This document shows, piece by piece, positions 1-5,478 of a stretch of 7,511 nt of DNA. Each line of letters starts with the position of its first letter. The first letter of the stretch is position 1. A program made the translations under genes and the position numbers. This DNA comes from AC-32 sp036522595 (lineage in GTDB: Bacteria > Actinomycetota > Thermoleophilia > Gaiellales > Gaiellaceae): contig DATDFL010000236.1 in assembly GCA_036522595.1 (NCBI GenBank), forward strand, positions 1 to 7,511, written 5' to 3'. The notes below the pieces were generated by a model that had not been told where the DNA came from, searched no databases, and saw nothing but the letters and a program-made list of their open reading frames with translations.

Positions 1-81
1 CACCTGACCGACCTCGCTCCCGTCGGAAGCGAGCACCTTCCAGCCAGTCTCGATCATCAGCCAGGAAACCGGGTCGGCCAC
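1..81 (-). CDS. PRC-barrel-like protein, N-terminal fragment (continues past the left edge)
   Basis: Only the first 27 residues are inside the window. Read leftward from a GTG at 81-79 they run V-A-D-P-V-S-W-L-M-I-E-T-G-W-K-V-L-A, then S-D-G-S-E-V-G-Q-V. The 'GWKV..SDG.EVG.V' pattern is what I recall at the start of short PRC-barrel-like proteins common in Thermoleophilia, a fold of small beta-barrels usually linked to protein or RNA contacts. I chose the GTG because 'xADPVSW' is the usual N-terminus of that group. An ATG at 57-55 would give a shorter start. No convincing Shine-Dalgarno is visible before either. The gene diverges from the membrane-protein gene starting at 106, with only 24 bases between the two starts, so its promoter would lie inside that gene or the transcript is leaderless. 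The family call rests on a short stretch and on memory. Confidence 0.55.
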   Translation of the reverse strand, partial: MADPVSWLMIETGWKVLASDGSEVGQV

Positions 82-105
82 CGAAGCGGAGTCTACGATG
101 AGCCG

Positions 106-645
106 ATGCCGGATGAGGAGAGCCGCAAGAGCGGATTCCTCACGTTCTGGACGACGCTGCCCGGGATCCTCACGGGACTCGCGGCGCTGATCACCGCGGT
201 CGTCGGAGCCCTGGCGCTCTTCAAGACATCGGACAACGGCAACCACAAGGGCGTGGACACCGGGACTCCGGTCACGATCAACGTCTCTCACAGTCAGAGC
301 AAGTCCAGCGGCCGGCTCTCCCTGGTCAGCGGCGACCCGGCGGACCTTGAAACGGGGCAGATCGGCCAGTCGATCGATGCCGATGTGGCGTTCGGCCCGG
401 AAACGACTCCTACTCTGGGCGCCACCCCATCGGCCTCGCTCGCTCCGGTGGACACAAGGCCAACGCGAGCTGAATGCGCTGCGGCCCTACGCGCGAGGCA
501 TGACGGAGCCGAGATCGTGTCGCGAGTCGAAAGGAAGTGGATCTGCGTGTCGACCGCCGAGAAGAACATCGCCGTCGTCCGGATCCTCAGCGCGCCGGGC
601 CCGGGCTCGGCGAAGCTCGTTCTCGGCTACACCGCCTGGCGGTAG
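106..645 (+). CDS. Single-pass membrane protein with extracytoplasmic Cys-pair domain, unknown function
   Basis: A 179-residue protein in three parts. It starts with a short charged cytoplasmic N-terminus (residues 1-12), followed by one hydrophobic helix (about 16-39, with a 'LPGILTGLAALITAVVGALAL' core). A Ser/Thr/Pro-rich spacer (about 45-118) leads to a compact C-terminal domain (about 119-179). That domain has two Cys, C124 in 'RAECAAAL' and C147 in 'RKWICVST', which may form a disulfide if exported. It ends 'VLGYTAWR'. The TM motif is one I recall from several actinobacterial proteins of unknown role, so it is probably a real gene, but I cannot name a function. The reading frame is open to the left edge, but 106 is the first ATG. 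Shine-Dalgarno support is poor, with a GGAG 14 bases upstream. The stop lies inside the last codons of the convergent FG-GAP/PASTA gene. Confidence 0.72.
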   Translation: MPDEESRKSGFLTFWTTLPGILTGLAALITAVVGALALFKTSDNGNHKGVDTGTPVTINVSHSQSKSSGRLSLVSGDPADLETGQIGQSIDADVAFGPETTPTLGATPSASLAPVDTRPTRAECAAALRARHDGAEIVSRVERKWICVSTAEKNIAVVRILSAPGPGSAKLVLGYTAWR

Positions 646-1988
646 CGCGGGCCGAGGCTGACGACGAGGTCGACCCTCGCGCCCGCCCGCAGTGCGCGGC
701 CGAAACCCGGCCGCTCGGCGCTGATCTGCCGCTTCCTAAAGAGCTCCGAATGCTTTCGGCGGACCCTGCCGACGCGGCAGTGGGCGCGGGCGAGCAGCTT
801 CCGCGCCGCCGGGAGCTTGAGCCCGACGACGTCCTGGACGTTGCACAGCCCGGGCCTTGCGAGGCTGACGCAGACCCCGCCGGTGGACGCGACCGCCAGA
901 TCGGCTCTGCCGTCGACGTTGAGATCACTTGCCGCGATGCCGCGATCGGCCTCGAAGACCTCGCGGCAGCTCCCCGTGCCCACGTCGATCGTCGTGTTGA
1001 AGGCCCCAGCCCCGTCGTTCAGGAGAACAGACACGTGCCGGTCGAAGTTCGCGGTGGCGAGGTCGGCTCGGTGATCGCCGTTCAGGTCGGCGATCGTGAT
1101 CGATTGAGGCACGCCCCCGTACATGTTGGCCGGGTGGAGAACTTCGTAGATACGCCGTCGCCGCAGCGTGCCGTCGCCGGCGTTCAGCAGCACGGAGACT
1201 CCGGGGCCACCGTTCGCGGCGGCGACGTCGACTTTGCCGTCGCCGTTCAGGTCGCCGAGCGCAACCGACACCGCTCCGTCGGCGGCGTACCGCCGCGCGG
1301 TCTGAAAGCTGCCGTCGCCGGTGTTCAGGAGCACCGATACGCCCGCGGGCTGGCCCCCGTCGCCCGTCACCACGTCCAGCTTGCCGTCGCCGTTGAGGTC
1401 GCCCAGCGCGACCGAAGCGCCTCCGGATGGGTAGTTCTCGCTTGCACCGAAGCTTCCGTTCCCGTTGTTGTGGAGCACCGAGACGCCGCCCGGCCCCGTA
1501 ACCGCTAGATCGGCCGAGCCGTTGCCGTCGAGGTCACCTGCGGCGATCGAGGCCGGGCCGCCACCGGCTGCGTAGTCGTGCTTCGCGCCCAGGGTGCCGT
1601 CGCCCGTGTTGAGGAAGACCGTGACGAAGCCGCCGAGATCCGCGACCGCGACGTCGGCGCGTCCGTCGCCGTTCAGATCGGCGATCGCCGAGCCGGCAGG
1701 GTCGCCGCTCGCCAGGTAGTCGCGCCTGGTGCCGAGGGTGCCGCCCGCCTTCCCGACGAAGACCGAAATCGTCTGGTCACCGTTGACGGTCACGACGTCG
1801 GGCTTCCCGTCACCGTCGAGATCACCGATCGCAGTCGCGATCGCGCAGCTACCGCAGCCTTCTACCTGCGTCACCTTGTACCGCTTCGCAGCAGCGAAGG
1901 ACGGCACGGACCCGCCCGCCGCTGAAGAGCCCGCCGCAGAGGACGCCAGGACAAGGGCAACGCAGGCAGGCAGGAAGAGCCGCTTCAT
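627..1988 (-). CDS. Secreted FG-GAP (VCBS-type) seven-bladed propeller protein with C-terminal PASTA domain
   Basis: A 453-residue exported protein. Residues 1-24 form a signal peptide: MKR, a hydrophobic core, then Ala/Ser/Gly. Seven calcium-binding FG-GAP motifs of the form D-[LN]-[ND]-G-[DN]-G-x-x-D-[LV] begin near residues 56, 104, 152, 197, 247, 301 and 355. They are 45-54 residues apart, which fits one closed seven-bladed integrin-like beta-propeller. Residues about 382-446 (C-N-V-Q-D-V-V-G-L-K-L-P-A-A... to V-D-L-V-V-S-L-G) form a PASTA domain with Cys382 and Cys404. Such domains usually bind peptidoglycan or muropeptides, so the protein is probably held at the cell wall. A CGSC pair (C45, C48) precedes blade 1. 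The start ATG overlaps the stop of the upstream propeller gene (ATGA at 1988-1985) and lacks its own clear Shine-Dalgarno, which suggests translational coupling. The ligand is unknown, and no enzymatic motif is visible. Confidence 0.88.
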   Translation of the reverse strand: MKRLFLPACVALVLASSAAGSSAAGGSVPSFAAAKRYKVTQVEGCGSCAIATAIGDLDGDGKPDVVTVNGDQTISVFVGKAGGTLGTRRDYLASGDPAGSAIADLNGDGRADVAVADLGGFVTVFLNTGDGTLGAKHDYAAGGGPASIAAGDLDGNGSADLAVTGPGGVSVLHNNGNGSFGASENYPSGGASVALGDLNGDGKLDVVTGDGGQPAGVSVLLNTGDGSFQTARRYAADGAVSVALGDLNGDGKVDVAAANGGPGVSVLLNAGDGTLRRRRIYEVLHPANMYGGVPQSITIADLNGDHRADLATANFDRHVSVLLNDGAGAFNTTIDVGTGSCREVFEADRGIAASDLNVDGRADLAVASTGGVCVSLARPGLCNVQDVVGLKLPAARKLLARAHCRVGRVRRKHSELFRKRQISAERPGFGRALRAGARVDLVVSLGPRYRQAV

Positions 1989-4135
1989 CGCAACCGCGCG
2001 AGCAGCCTGGCGGTCGGCTCGAAGAGGACCCGGCCACCCTTCCCGCCCGTGTTGTAGACGAAGAAGAGCCCGGCCTTCGTCAGCTGCGCGTCCGCCAGTC
2101 CCTGCGCCGCCTTCGACGCCAGCGGGAAGAAGACCAGCGCGCCGTCGCTCAGGCGAACGAGCACAAGCGAGTGCGACCCCCGGAGGACCGCAAGACGCGA
2201 GGTGATTCCTGCGAGCTGAAGCGCGGCATTCGGCCCCAGCGCGATCGTCTTCCGCAGGTGCCCCGTGGCCGGGTTGTAGAGGCTCAGCGCGGATCTTCCG
2301 GCCACAGCGAGCTCGGTGCGGGACAGCGCTGCGCTCTGCGCATCCGGCGCGGAGACGGAAGAGGCCCGCGCGCCGCTTGGCTTGAGCACGACGACGCGGT
2401 CGCCGACCTGCAACGCCATCCAGCCACCGCCGGCGGCGAGCAGCGGGTGGTCGGCGGAATCGTGGCGCACACTCGCGCTGCCGCCGCGGTAGAGCCGACG
2501 CAGCTGCTGGGATTTGACGCTCCACTGGGCTTCGAAGTCCTGCCCTTCGTCGCAGAACCGCGTGCAGTCGACGGTCGAGTCGTTCCAGGCGATCAGCGGA
2601 CCGCCGCCCACCAGGTTCTCGACCCACGTGCCGCCCGGATCGCAGGGCCCCGCGCCGCAGTCGTTCGTCACTTCGTTGAGCCGCTTCCGGCGGCCGCCCG
2701 ACAGCTTGGCCGCGAACACGTCCATGCAGCCCTCCGAGTTGCCGCAGAACGGCTCCTCGATCCATGCGATGTGCCCGCCGCCGATCGCGACATCCGAGCA
2801 GCTGCCCTTGAAGGTCACCGACCCGCGCCCAGGCGTCCACGCCATCGGGGCGCCGTAGCCCGCGCAGACCGCCGCGTGGCTCCCGTCGGCGGCGAAGGCC
2901 ACAATCCCCTTGCGGGTGGCGAAGACGGAATCGCGACCCGCTGCGGCGTGGCCCGCGCGGGCCAGGGGCGAGGACGCCGTCTGCAGCAGAACGGCGTCCG
3001 GTGTGGCGATGTCGAGACGGCCGTCCCCGTCGAAGTCGGCGATTCCGACGAATGACGGGCGTTCGGCGGCAAAGGGCGAGAACACGGCTCGCTTGAAAGC
3101 TCCGCCGCCGGCCGCCACTTCGACCGAGACCGCGTTGCCGTACTGACCGTTCGAGGTGACGAAGTCCGATTTGCCGTCCCCGTTGAGGTCACCGACCGCC
3201 AGAGAGCCGCCGTGAACCGAGACCGGTGAGCCCGCGGGCGCCGTGAAGTTGCCGCTCCCGTCGCCCAGCAGGATCGCGACACCGTTGGTCACGAGCGCCG
3301 CGAGATCCGGCTTTCCGTTGCCGTCGAAGTCGCCGACCGCGATCTCGCTCGGATGGCGCCCCGAGCCTACGGTCGCCGGCGGACCGAAGCCGCCAGTGCC
3401 GTCGCCGCGCATGATCGAGAACTCGTTCCGCTGCGTGTTCGCAACCGCGAGGTCGGCGTGGCCGTCGCTGTCGAGATCCGTGACCGCGACGGAGACCGCG
3501 TCGCCGGAGAGGATCGGGACCGGCGAGCCCGCTGCCTGCGCGAAGCCGCCCGAGCCGTCACCGAGCAGGACCTCGATCCCGTGCCCGGACGACTCGGCGA
3601 CCGGAACGAGGAGATCCGGCCGCCCGTCACCGTTGACGTCGGCGGCGGCGACGTTCGCAGGCGTGCCGGCCAGGTGAATCGGCGACCCCGCCGCGGCTGC
3701 GAAGTGGCCCGTGCCGTCGCTCAGCAGGATCGCGATGGTCTTCGCCGTCGAATCCATGACGGCGAGATCAGCCGAGCCGTCCCCGTTGAAGTCGGCGCTG
3801 GCCAGCGCGCAGGTCCACACATCTGCGGGCAACGGCGGCGGCGCCCCCGGACGAGCGCCGCCGTGACCGTCGCCGAGGAGGATGACGACCTCGCTCCCGA
3901 TCTCTTCCTCGCCGCCGTAGTCGTACGTGGCGATGCAGTTGGCGACGGCGAGGTCGGGCTTCTGGTCGCGGTTGAAGTCGGCAACGACCGCTCCGGCGGG
4001 CGCGTAGCCCGCATCGAACGACGGGCCCGGCACGAACGACGGATCGCCGCCCGCGCTCCCGCCGGCGCTTGCGCTCACGACGAGCACGAGTGCCGCACCC
4101 GACGCGGCCACCAGGAGCCGGTCCTTTACCCTCAT
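1985..4135 (-). CDS. Secreted FG-GAP seven-bladed propeller protein with Cys-rich second beta domain
   Basis: A 716-residue exported protein. Its signal peptide is about residues 1-30: MRVKDR, then 'LLVAASGAALVLVVSASA'. Seven FG-GAP calcium motifs (for example DFNGDGSADLA, DLNGDGKSDFV, DFDGDGRLDIA) start near residues 53, 115, 166, 220, 269, 316 and 367, predicting a seven-bladed propeller over about residues 40-385. From about 400 to 716 the sequence lacks FG-GAP motifs but has repeated short beta-type units ('GGGHIAWIEE', 'GGPLIAWNDS', 'LAVAGRSALSLYNPATGHL'). It also has eight Cys between 424 and 528, so a second propeller-like domain with disulfides is likely. I chose the ATG at 4135 because the signal peptide begins there and GGCGGAG lies about 10 bases upstream; the frame is open further upstream, but that would put 22 non-signal residues in front. 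It is the first gene of the operon. A binding or adhesion role is inferred. Confidence 0.88.
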   Translation of the reverse strand: MRVKDRLLVAASGAALVLVVSASAGGSAGGDPSFVPGPSFDAGYAPAGAVVADFNRDQKPDLAVANCIATYDYGGEEEIGSEVVILLGDGHGGARPGAPPPLPADVWTCALASADFNGDGSADLAVMDSTAKTIAILLSDGTGHFAAAAGSPIHLAGTPANVAAADVNGDGRPDLLVPVAESSGHGIEVLLGDGSGGFAQAAGSPVPILSGDAVSVAVTDLDSDGHADLAVANTQRNEFSIMRGDGTGGFGPPATVGSGRHPSEIAVGDFDGNGKPDLAALVTNGVAILLGDGSGNFTAPAGSPVSVHGGSLAVGDLNGDGKSDFVTSNGQYGNAVSVEVAAGGGAFKRAVFSPFAAERPSFVGIADFDGDGRLDIATPDAVLLQTASSPLARAGHAAAGRDSVFATRKGIVAFAADGSHAAVCAGYGAPMAWTPGRGSVTFKGSCSDVAIGGGHIAWIEEPFCGNSEGCMDVFAAKLSGGRRKRLNEVTNDCGAGPCDPGGTWVENLVGGGPLIAWNDSTVDCTRFCDEGQDFEAQWSVKSQQLRRLYRGGSASVRHDSADHPLLAAGGGWMALQVGDRVVVLKPSGARASSVSAPDAQSAALSRTELAVAGRSALSLYNPATGHLRKTIALGPNAALQLAGITSRLAVLRGSHSLVLVRLSDGALVFFPLASKAAQGLADAQLTKAGLFFVYNTGGKGGRVLFEPTARLLARLR

Positions 4136-4158
4136 GGCGGCGATTCTCCGCCTCTCTT

Positions 4159-4187
4159 GTAATGGTCTCGTGGCCCGCCCGTAACAA
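4159..4187 (-). promoter_or_regulatory. Candidate sigma70-type promoter of the FG-GAP operon
   Basis: Read leftward, TTGTTA (4187-4182) is followed after exactly 17 bases by CATTAC (4164-4159). These resemble -35 and -10 boxes, although the -10 matches the consensus at only three of six positions. Transcription would start near 4152, leaving a leader of about 17 bases that contains the GGAG before the ATG at 4135. The stretch is clearly AT-richer than its surroundings and overlaps the 11-base half-site array. The call is tentative. Confidence 0.35.
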
Positions 4188-4196
4188 GTTTGTAAC
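4159..4196. promoter_or_regulatory. Four 11-base-periodic half-sites, candidate response-regulator operator
   Basis: On the plus strand, GTAAT (4159-4163), GTGGC (4170-4174), GTAAC (4181-4185) and GTAAC (4192-4196) are separated by exactly six bases each, giving an 11-base period over the whole stretch. Direct repeats with 11-base spacing are the known binding layout of OmpR/PhoB-family regulators such as GlnR, PhoP and MtrA in actinomycetes. The two right-hand copies also sit in an imperfect 20-base palindrome (4179-4198). The array covers the candidate promoter of the FG-GAP operon, 24-61 bases upstream of its start codon. The regulator cannot be named from this window. Confidence 0.45.
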
Positions 4197-4216
4197 GGCA
4201 CGAACGAAAAGAAAAG

Positions 4217-4287
4217 AGGCGCGGACCGGATTTGAACCGGTGTACGGGGCTTTGCAGGCCCCTGCCTAACCTCTCGGCCACCGCGCC
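4217..4287 (-). tRNA. tRNA-Cys (anticodon GCA)
   Basis: Leftward transcript of 71 bases with a full cloverleaf. The acceptor stem GGCGCGG (4287-4281) pairs with CCGCGCC (4224-4218). The anticodon stem GGGGC/GCCCC encloses the loop CTGCAAA with anticodon GCA at 4255-4253. The T arm is ACCGG-TTCAAAT-CCGGT. The D arm is short, built on GCC/GGC, with the usual GG-T-T-A stretch. The discriminator base is U73, the known identity element for cysteinyl-tRNA synthetase. CCA is not encoded. The gene is followed by a T-rich tail (CTTTTCTTTT, 4216-4207) that may help end the transcript. Confidence 0.96.
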
Positions 4288-4296
4288 GTGCAGCGC

Positions 4297-4302
4297 ATCG
4301 TA
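4297..4302 (-). promoter_or_regulatory. Possible -10 box of the tRNA-Cys gene
   Basis: Leftward TACGAT (4302-4297) matches TATAAT at four of six positions, including the first two and last two. It ends nine bases before the mature tRNA 5' end, so transcription would start two or three bases ahead of the tRNA. No good -35 box is seen 16-18 bases upstream, which keeps the call weak. It would lie in the leader region of the divergent udgX gene. Confidence 0.3.
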
Positions 4303-4326
4303 GCGCCGGGATTCGCCGGCTCGGCC

Positions 4327-4343
4327 CCGGGTAGAGGACCCGG
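4327..4343 (+). promoter_or_regulatory. udgX: Hairpin presenting or masking the udgX ribosome binding site
   Basis: CCGGGT (4327-4332) and ACCCGG (4338-4343) form a perfect 6-bp stem with the five-base loop AGAGG. The core of the Shine-Dalgarno sequence (GAGGA, 4334-4338) is in that loop and its last base is in the stem. The GTG start follows two bases after the stem, at 4345. Spacing from the Shine-Dalgarno to the GTG is six bases, which supports this start. Whether the hairpin reduces translation or simply displays the site cannot be told from sequence. Confidence 0.5.
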
Positions 4344-4344
4344 C

Positions 4345-4977
4345 GTGCCCCGACAGCTCTCGCTCGAAGACACCGCGGCGCCGCTGGTTCCCGAGCGGCC
4401 GAGCCTGCCGAAGCTGCGCGAGGCCGCGGCCGGCTGCACCGCCTGCCCGCTCTACAAGACCGGGACGCAGACGGTCTTCGGCGAAGGCACCTCGAAGGCA
4501 GAGGTTCTCTTCGTCGGCGAGCAGCCGGGCGACCAGGAGGACCTTCAGGGCAAGCCGTTCGTCGGCCCGGCCGGGAAGCTGTTCGACAAGGCCCTCGAGG
4601 ACGCGGGCATCGACCGCAGCCAGGTCTACGTCACGAACGTCGTCAAGCACTTCAAGTGGCAGGCGCGTGGCAAGCGGCGCATCCATCAGAAGCCGAACTG
4701 GTCGGAGATCGCGGCCTGCCGTCCGTGGCTCGACGCAGAGCTCGAAGTCATCCGGCCGCGCGTGCTGGTCTGCCTCGGCGCGACCGCCGCCCAGGCGCTG
4801 CTCGGGCGCGATTTCCGGGTGACGAAGCAGCGTGGCGAGCTGGTGGATTCCGACCTCGCGGAGAACGTCATCGCCACGGTCCATCCCAGCTCGATCCTGC
4901 GCGCGGACGACGAGACCCGCGAGATGGAATATCGCGAGCTCGTCGGCGACCTCGAAAAGGTCGCAGCGCTTATCTAG
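4345..4977 (+). CDS. udgX: UdgX-family uracil-DNA binding protein (family 4-like uracil-DNA glycosylase fold)
   Basis: A 210-residue cytoplasmic DNA-repair protein. Four Cys for a 4Fe-4S cluster are visible: C31 and C34 in 'GCTACPL', C125 in 'AACRPWL' and C143 in 'LVCLGA'. The active-site motif is GEQPGDQEDLQGKPFVGPAG at about 58-77, and the second uracil-site motif is HPSSILR at 180-186. The decisive feature is the KRRIH loop (110-114). In the characterised Mycobacterium smegmatis UdgX, the equivalent His attacks C1' after uracil removal and leaves the protein covalently bound to the abasic site; plain family 4 enzymes lack this loop. H114 is the expected nucleophile. I start at GTG 4345, with GAGGA six bases upstream. 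This gives a length close to the known protein. A longer frame from GTG 4288 would abut the tRNA gene and has no ribosome site. No DNA-repair neighbour is present, so it is probably transcribed alone. Confidence 0.93.
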   Translation: MPRQLSLEDTAAPLVPERPSLPKLREAAAGCTACPLYKTGTQTVFGEGTSKAEVLFVGEQPGDQEDLQGKPFVGPAGKLFDKALEDAGIDRSQVYVTNVVKHFKWQARGKRRIHQKPNWSEIAACRPWLDAELEVIRPRVLVCLGATAAQALLGRDFRVTKQRGELVDSDLAENVIATVHPSSILRADDETREMEYRELVGDLEKVAALI

Positions 4978-4981
4978 CTGA

Positions 4982-5030
4982 GGCGTCGCTTGCGATGCCG
5001 ATCTCAGGACGCGCGGGCTTGCCCGCGCGT
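4982..5030. terminator. Two tandem GC-rich hairpins between convergent genes, possible bidirectional terminator
   Basis: GGCGTCGC (4982-4989) and GCGATGCC (4992-4999) form an 8-bp stem with one G-T pair. ACGCGCGGGC (5009-5018) and GCCCGCGCGT (5021-5030) form a perfect inverted repeat. Both repeats are centred on TT, so real loops would be about four bases wide. The first begins five bases after the udgX stop, and the leftward membrane-protein gene ends at 5074, so the position fits transcription termination from either side. Neither hairpin has a T-run, so this is not a classic intrinsic terminator. Confidence 0.5.
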
Positions 5031-5073
5031 TCGTCGGAACTGACCAGTCGATGCGAAAGCGTGATCGCTGCGG

Positions 5074-5286
5074 CTAGTACAGATCGAGGTCCTCGTCTTC
5101 ATCGGGCATGTCCTTGTAACGCGCCCGGTAGACGAAGAAGCCGCCGGCCGCGAGCGGGACTGCGAGCAGCAGCCACGGGTCGGTCCAGGCCGTCGAAAGC
5201 CAGAGCGCGGCCGCAGTGGCGGCCGCGCTCCATTTGAAGGCCCGTTGTTCGCGGGCGGACAGGTTTGTATACAAGTCACGGAACAT
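5074..5286 (-). CDS. Small two-helix membrane protein, unknown function
   Basis: A 70-residue protein beginning MFRDLYTNLSAREQRAFK. It has two predicted membrane helices (about 17-34 and 37-53, joined by a short 'TDP' turn) and a strongly acidic C-terminal tail ('PDEDEDLDLY', 61-70). Both ends would lie on the same, probably cytoplasmic, side. The ATG at 5286-5284 overlaps the pilin stop codon as TGATG. A GTG three bases earlier (5289) would give a GTGA overlap and one extra residue. No separate Shine-Dalgarno is visible, so translation probably depends on the pilin gene. I recognise no family. The coupling suggests a role linked to the pilin, such as membrane assembly, but this is inference only. 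Confidence 0.72.
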   Translation of the reverse strand: MFRDLYTNLSAREQRAFKWSAAATAAALWLSTAWTDPWLLLAVPLAAGGFFVYRARYKDMPDEDEDLDLY

Positions 5287-5471
5287 CACGGAAGGATGTT
5301 CGCCACGTTCTCGATCGCCGACCGAACGTTGTCGGACAGGAGCGAGATCGCTGCTACCACCGCCAGAGTGATGACGGCGAGTACGACGCCGTACTCGGCC
5401 ATCGTCTGACCCTCTTCGCGGGTGCGAAGATCGGCGGCATACGCCTGCGTGAGGGCGAAAAGCTTGAGCAC
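5286..5471 (-). CDS. Flp/Fap-type (type IVb) pilin precursor
   Basis: A 61-residue protein. A leader (MLKLFALTQAYAADLRTREEG) ends in Gly21 and is followed by Q-T-M-A-E-Y-G-V-V-L-A-V-I and a hydrophobic helix to about residue 45. This is the class IVb prepilin layout: a TadV/PilD-like peptidase cuts after the Gly, and the Glu five residues later (E26), with the adjacent Tyr, is the conserved Flp signature. The mature subunit is about 40 residues, normal for Flp. The GTG start at 5471 has a near-perfect Shine-Dalgarno (GGGAGGTGA, seven bases between GGAGG and GTG), suggesting high expression. No tad secretion or peptidase genes lie in this window, so the assembly machinery must be encoded elsewhere, or this pilin has another role. 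It is followed immediately by the overlapping small membrane-protein gene. Confidence 0.9.
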   Translation of the reverse strand: MLKLFALTQAYAADLRTREEGQTMAEYGVVLAVITLAVVAAISLLSDNVRSAIENVANILP

Positions 5472-5478
5472 GAGTTCA

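Noticed and set aside
537..1508. Long rightward open frame opposite the FG-GAP/PASTA gene
   Set aside because: Its product is a low-complexity string rich in Arg, Ala, Val and Asp that mirrors the repeat period of the leftward gene. It is a high-GC antisense shadow; the leftward frame has a signal peptide, seven motifs and a PASTA domain.
1230..1840. Regularly spaced near-identical DNA segments (GCCGTCGCCGTTCAGGTCG type), CRISPR-like at first sight
   Set aside because: The spacing is about 135-160 bases and each copy encodes the D-L-N-G-D-G-K calcium motif of a propeller blade. There are no short uniform spacers and no cas genes.
1989..2840. Possible 284-residue N-terminal extension of the FG-GAP/PASTA gene
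   Set aside because: The frame is open but Arg/Ala-rich and lies inside the upstream propeller gene in another frame. The internal ATG at 1988 starts a clear signal peptide and overlaps the upstream stop as ATGA.
2171..4162. Rightward open frames (2171-3055 and 3353-4162) opposite the first propeller gene
   Set aside because: Both give repeat-mirroring, Arg-rich products with no domain, signal or ribosome site. They are shadows of the leftward FG-GAP coding pattern.
4217..4287. tRNA-Cys as an attachment site for an integrated element
   Set aside because: No integrase, direct repeat of the tRNA 3' end or phage-like gene is visible. The downstream operon has normal composition for the window.
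4288..4344. Longer udgX start at GTG 4288
   Set aside because: It would begin one base after the tRNA gene, has no ribosome site and adds 19 residues unlike the family. GTG 4345 has GAGGA at ideal spacing.
4132..4884. Leftward open frame covering tRNA-Cys and most of udgX
   Set aside because: It runs through the tRNA gene and opposite a well-supported udgX frame. It is an antisense artefact.
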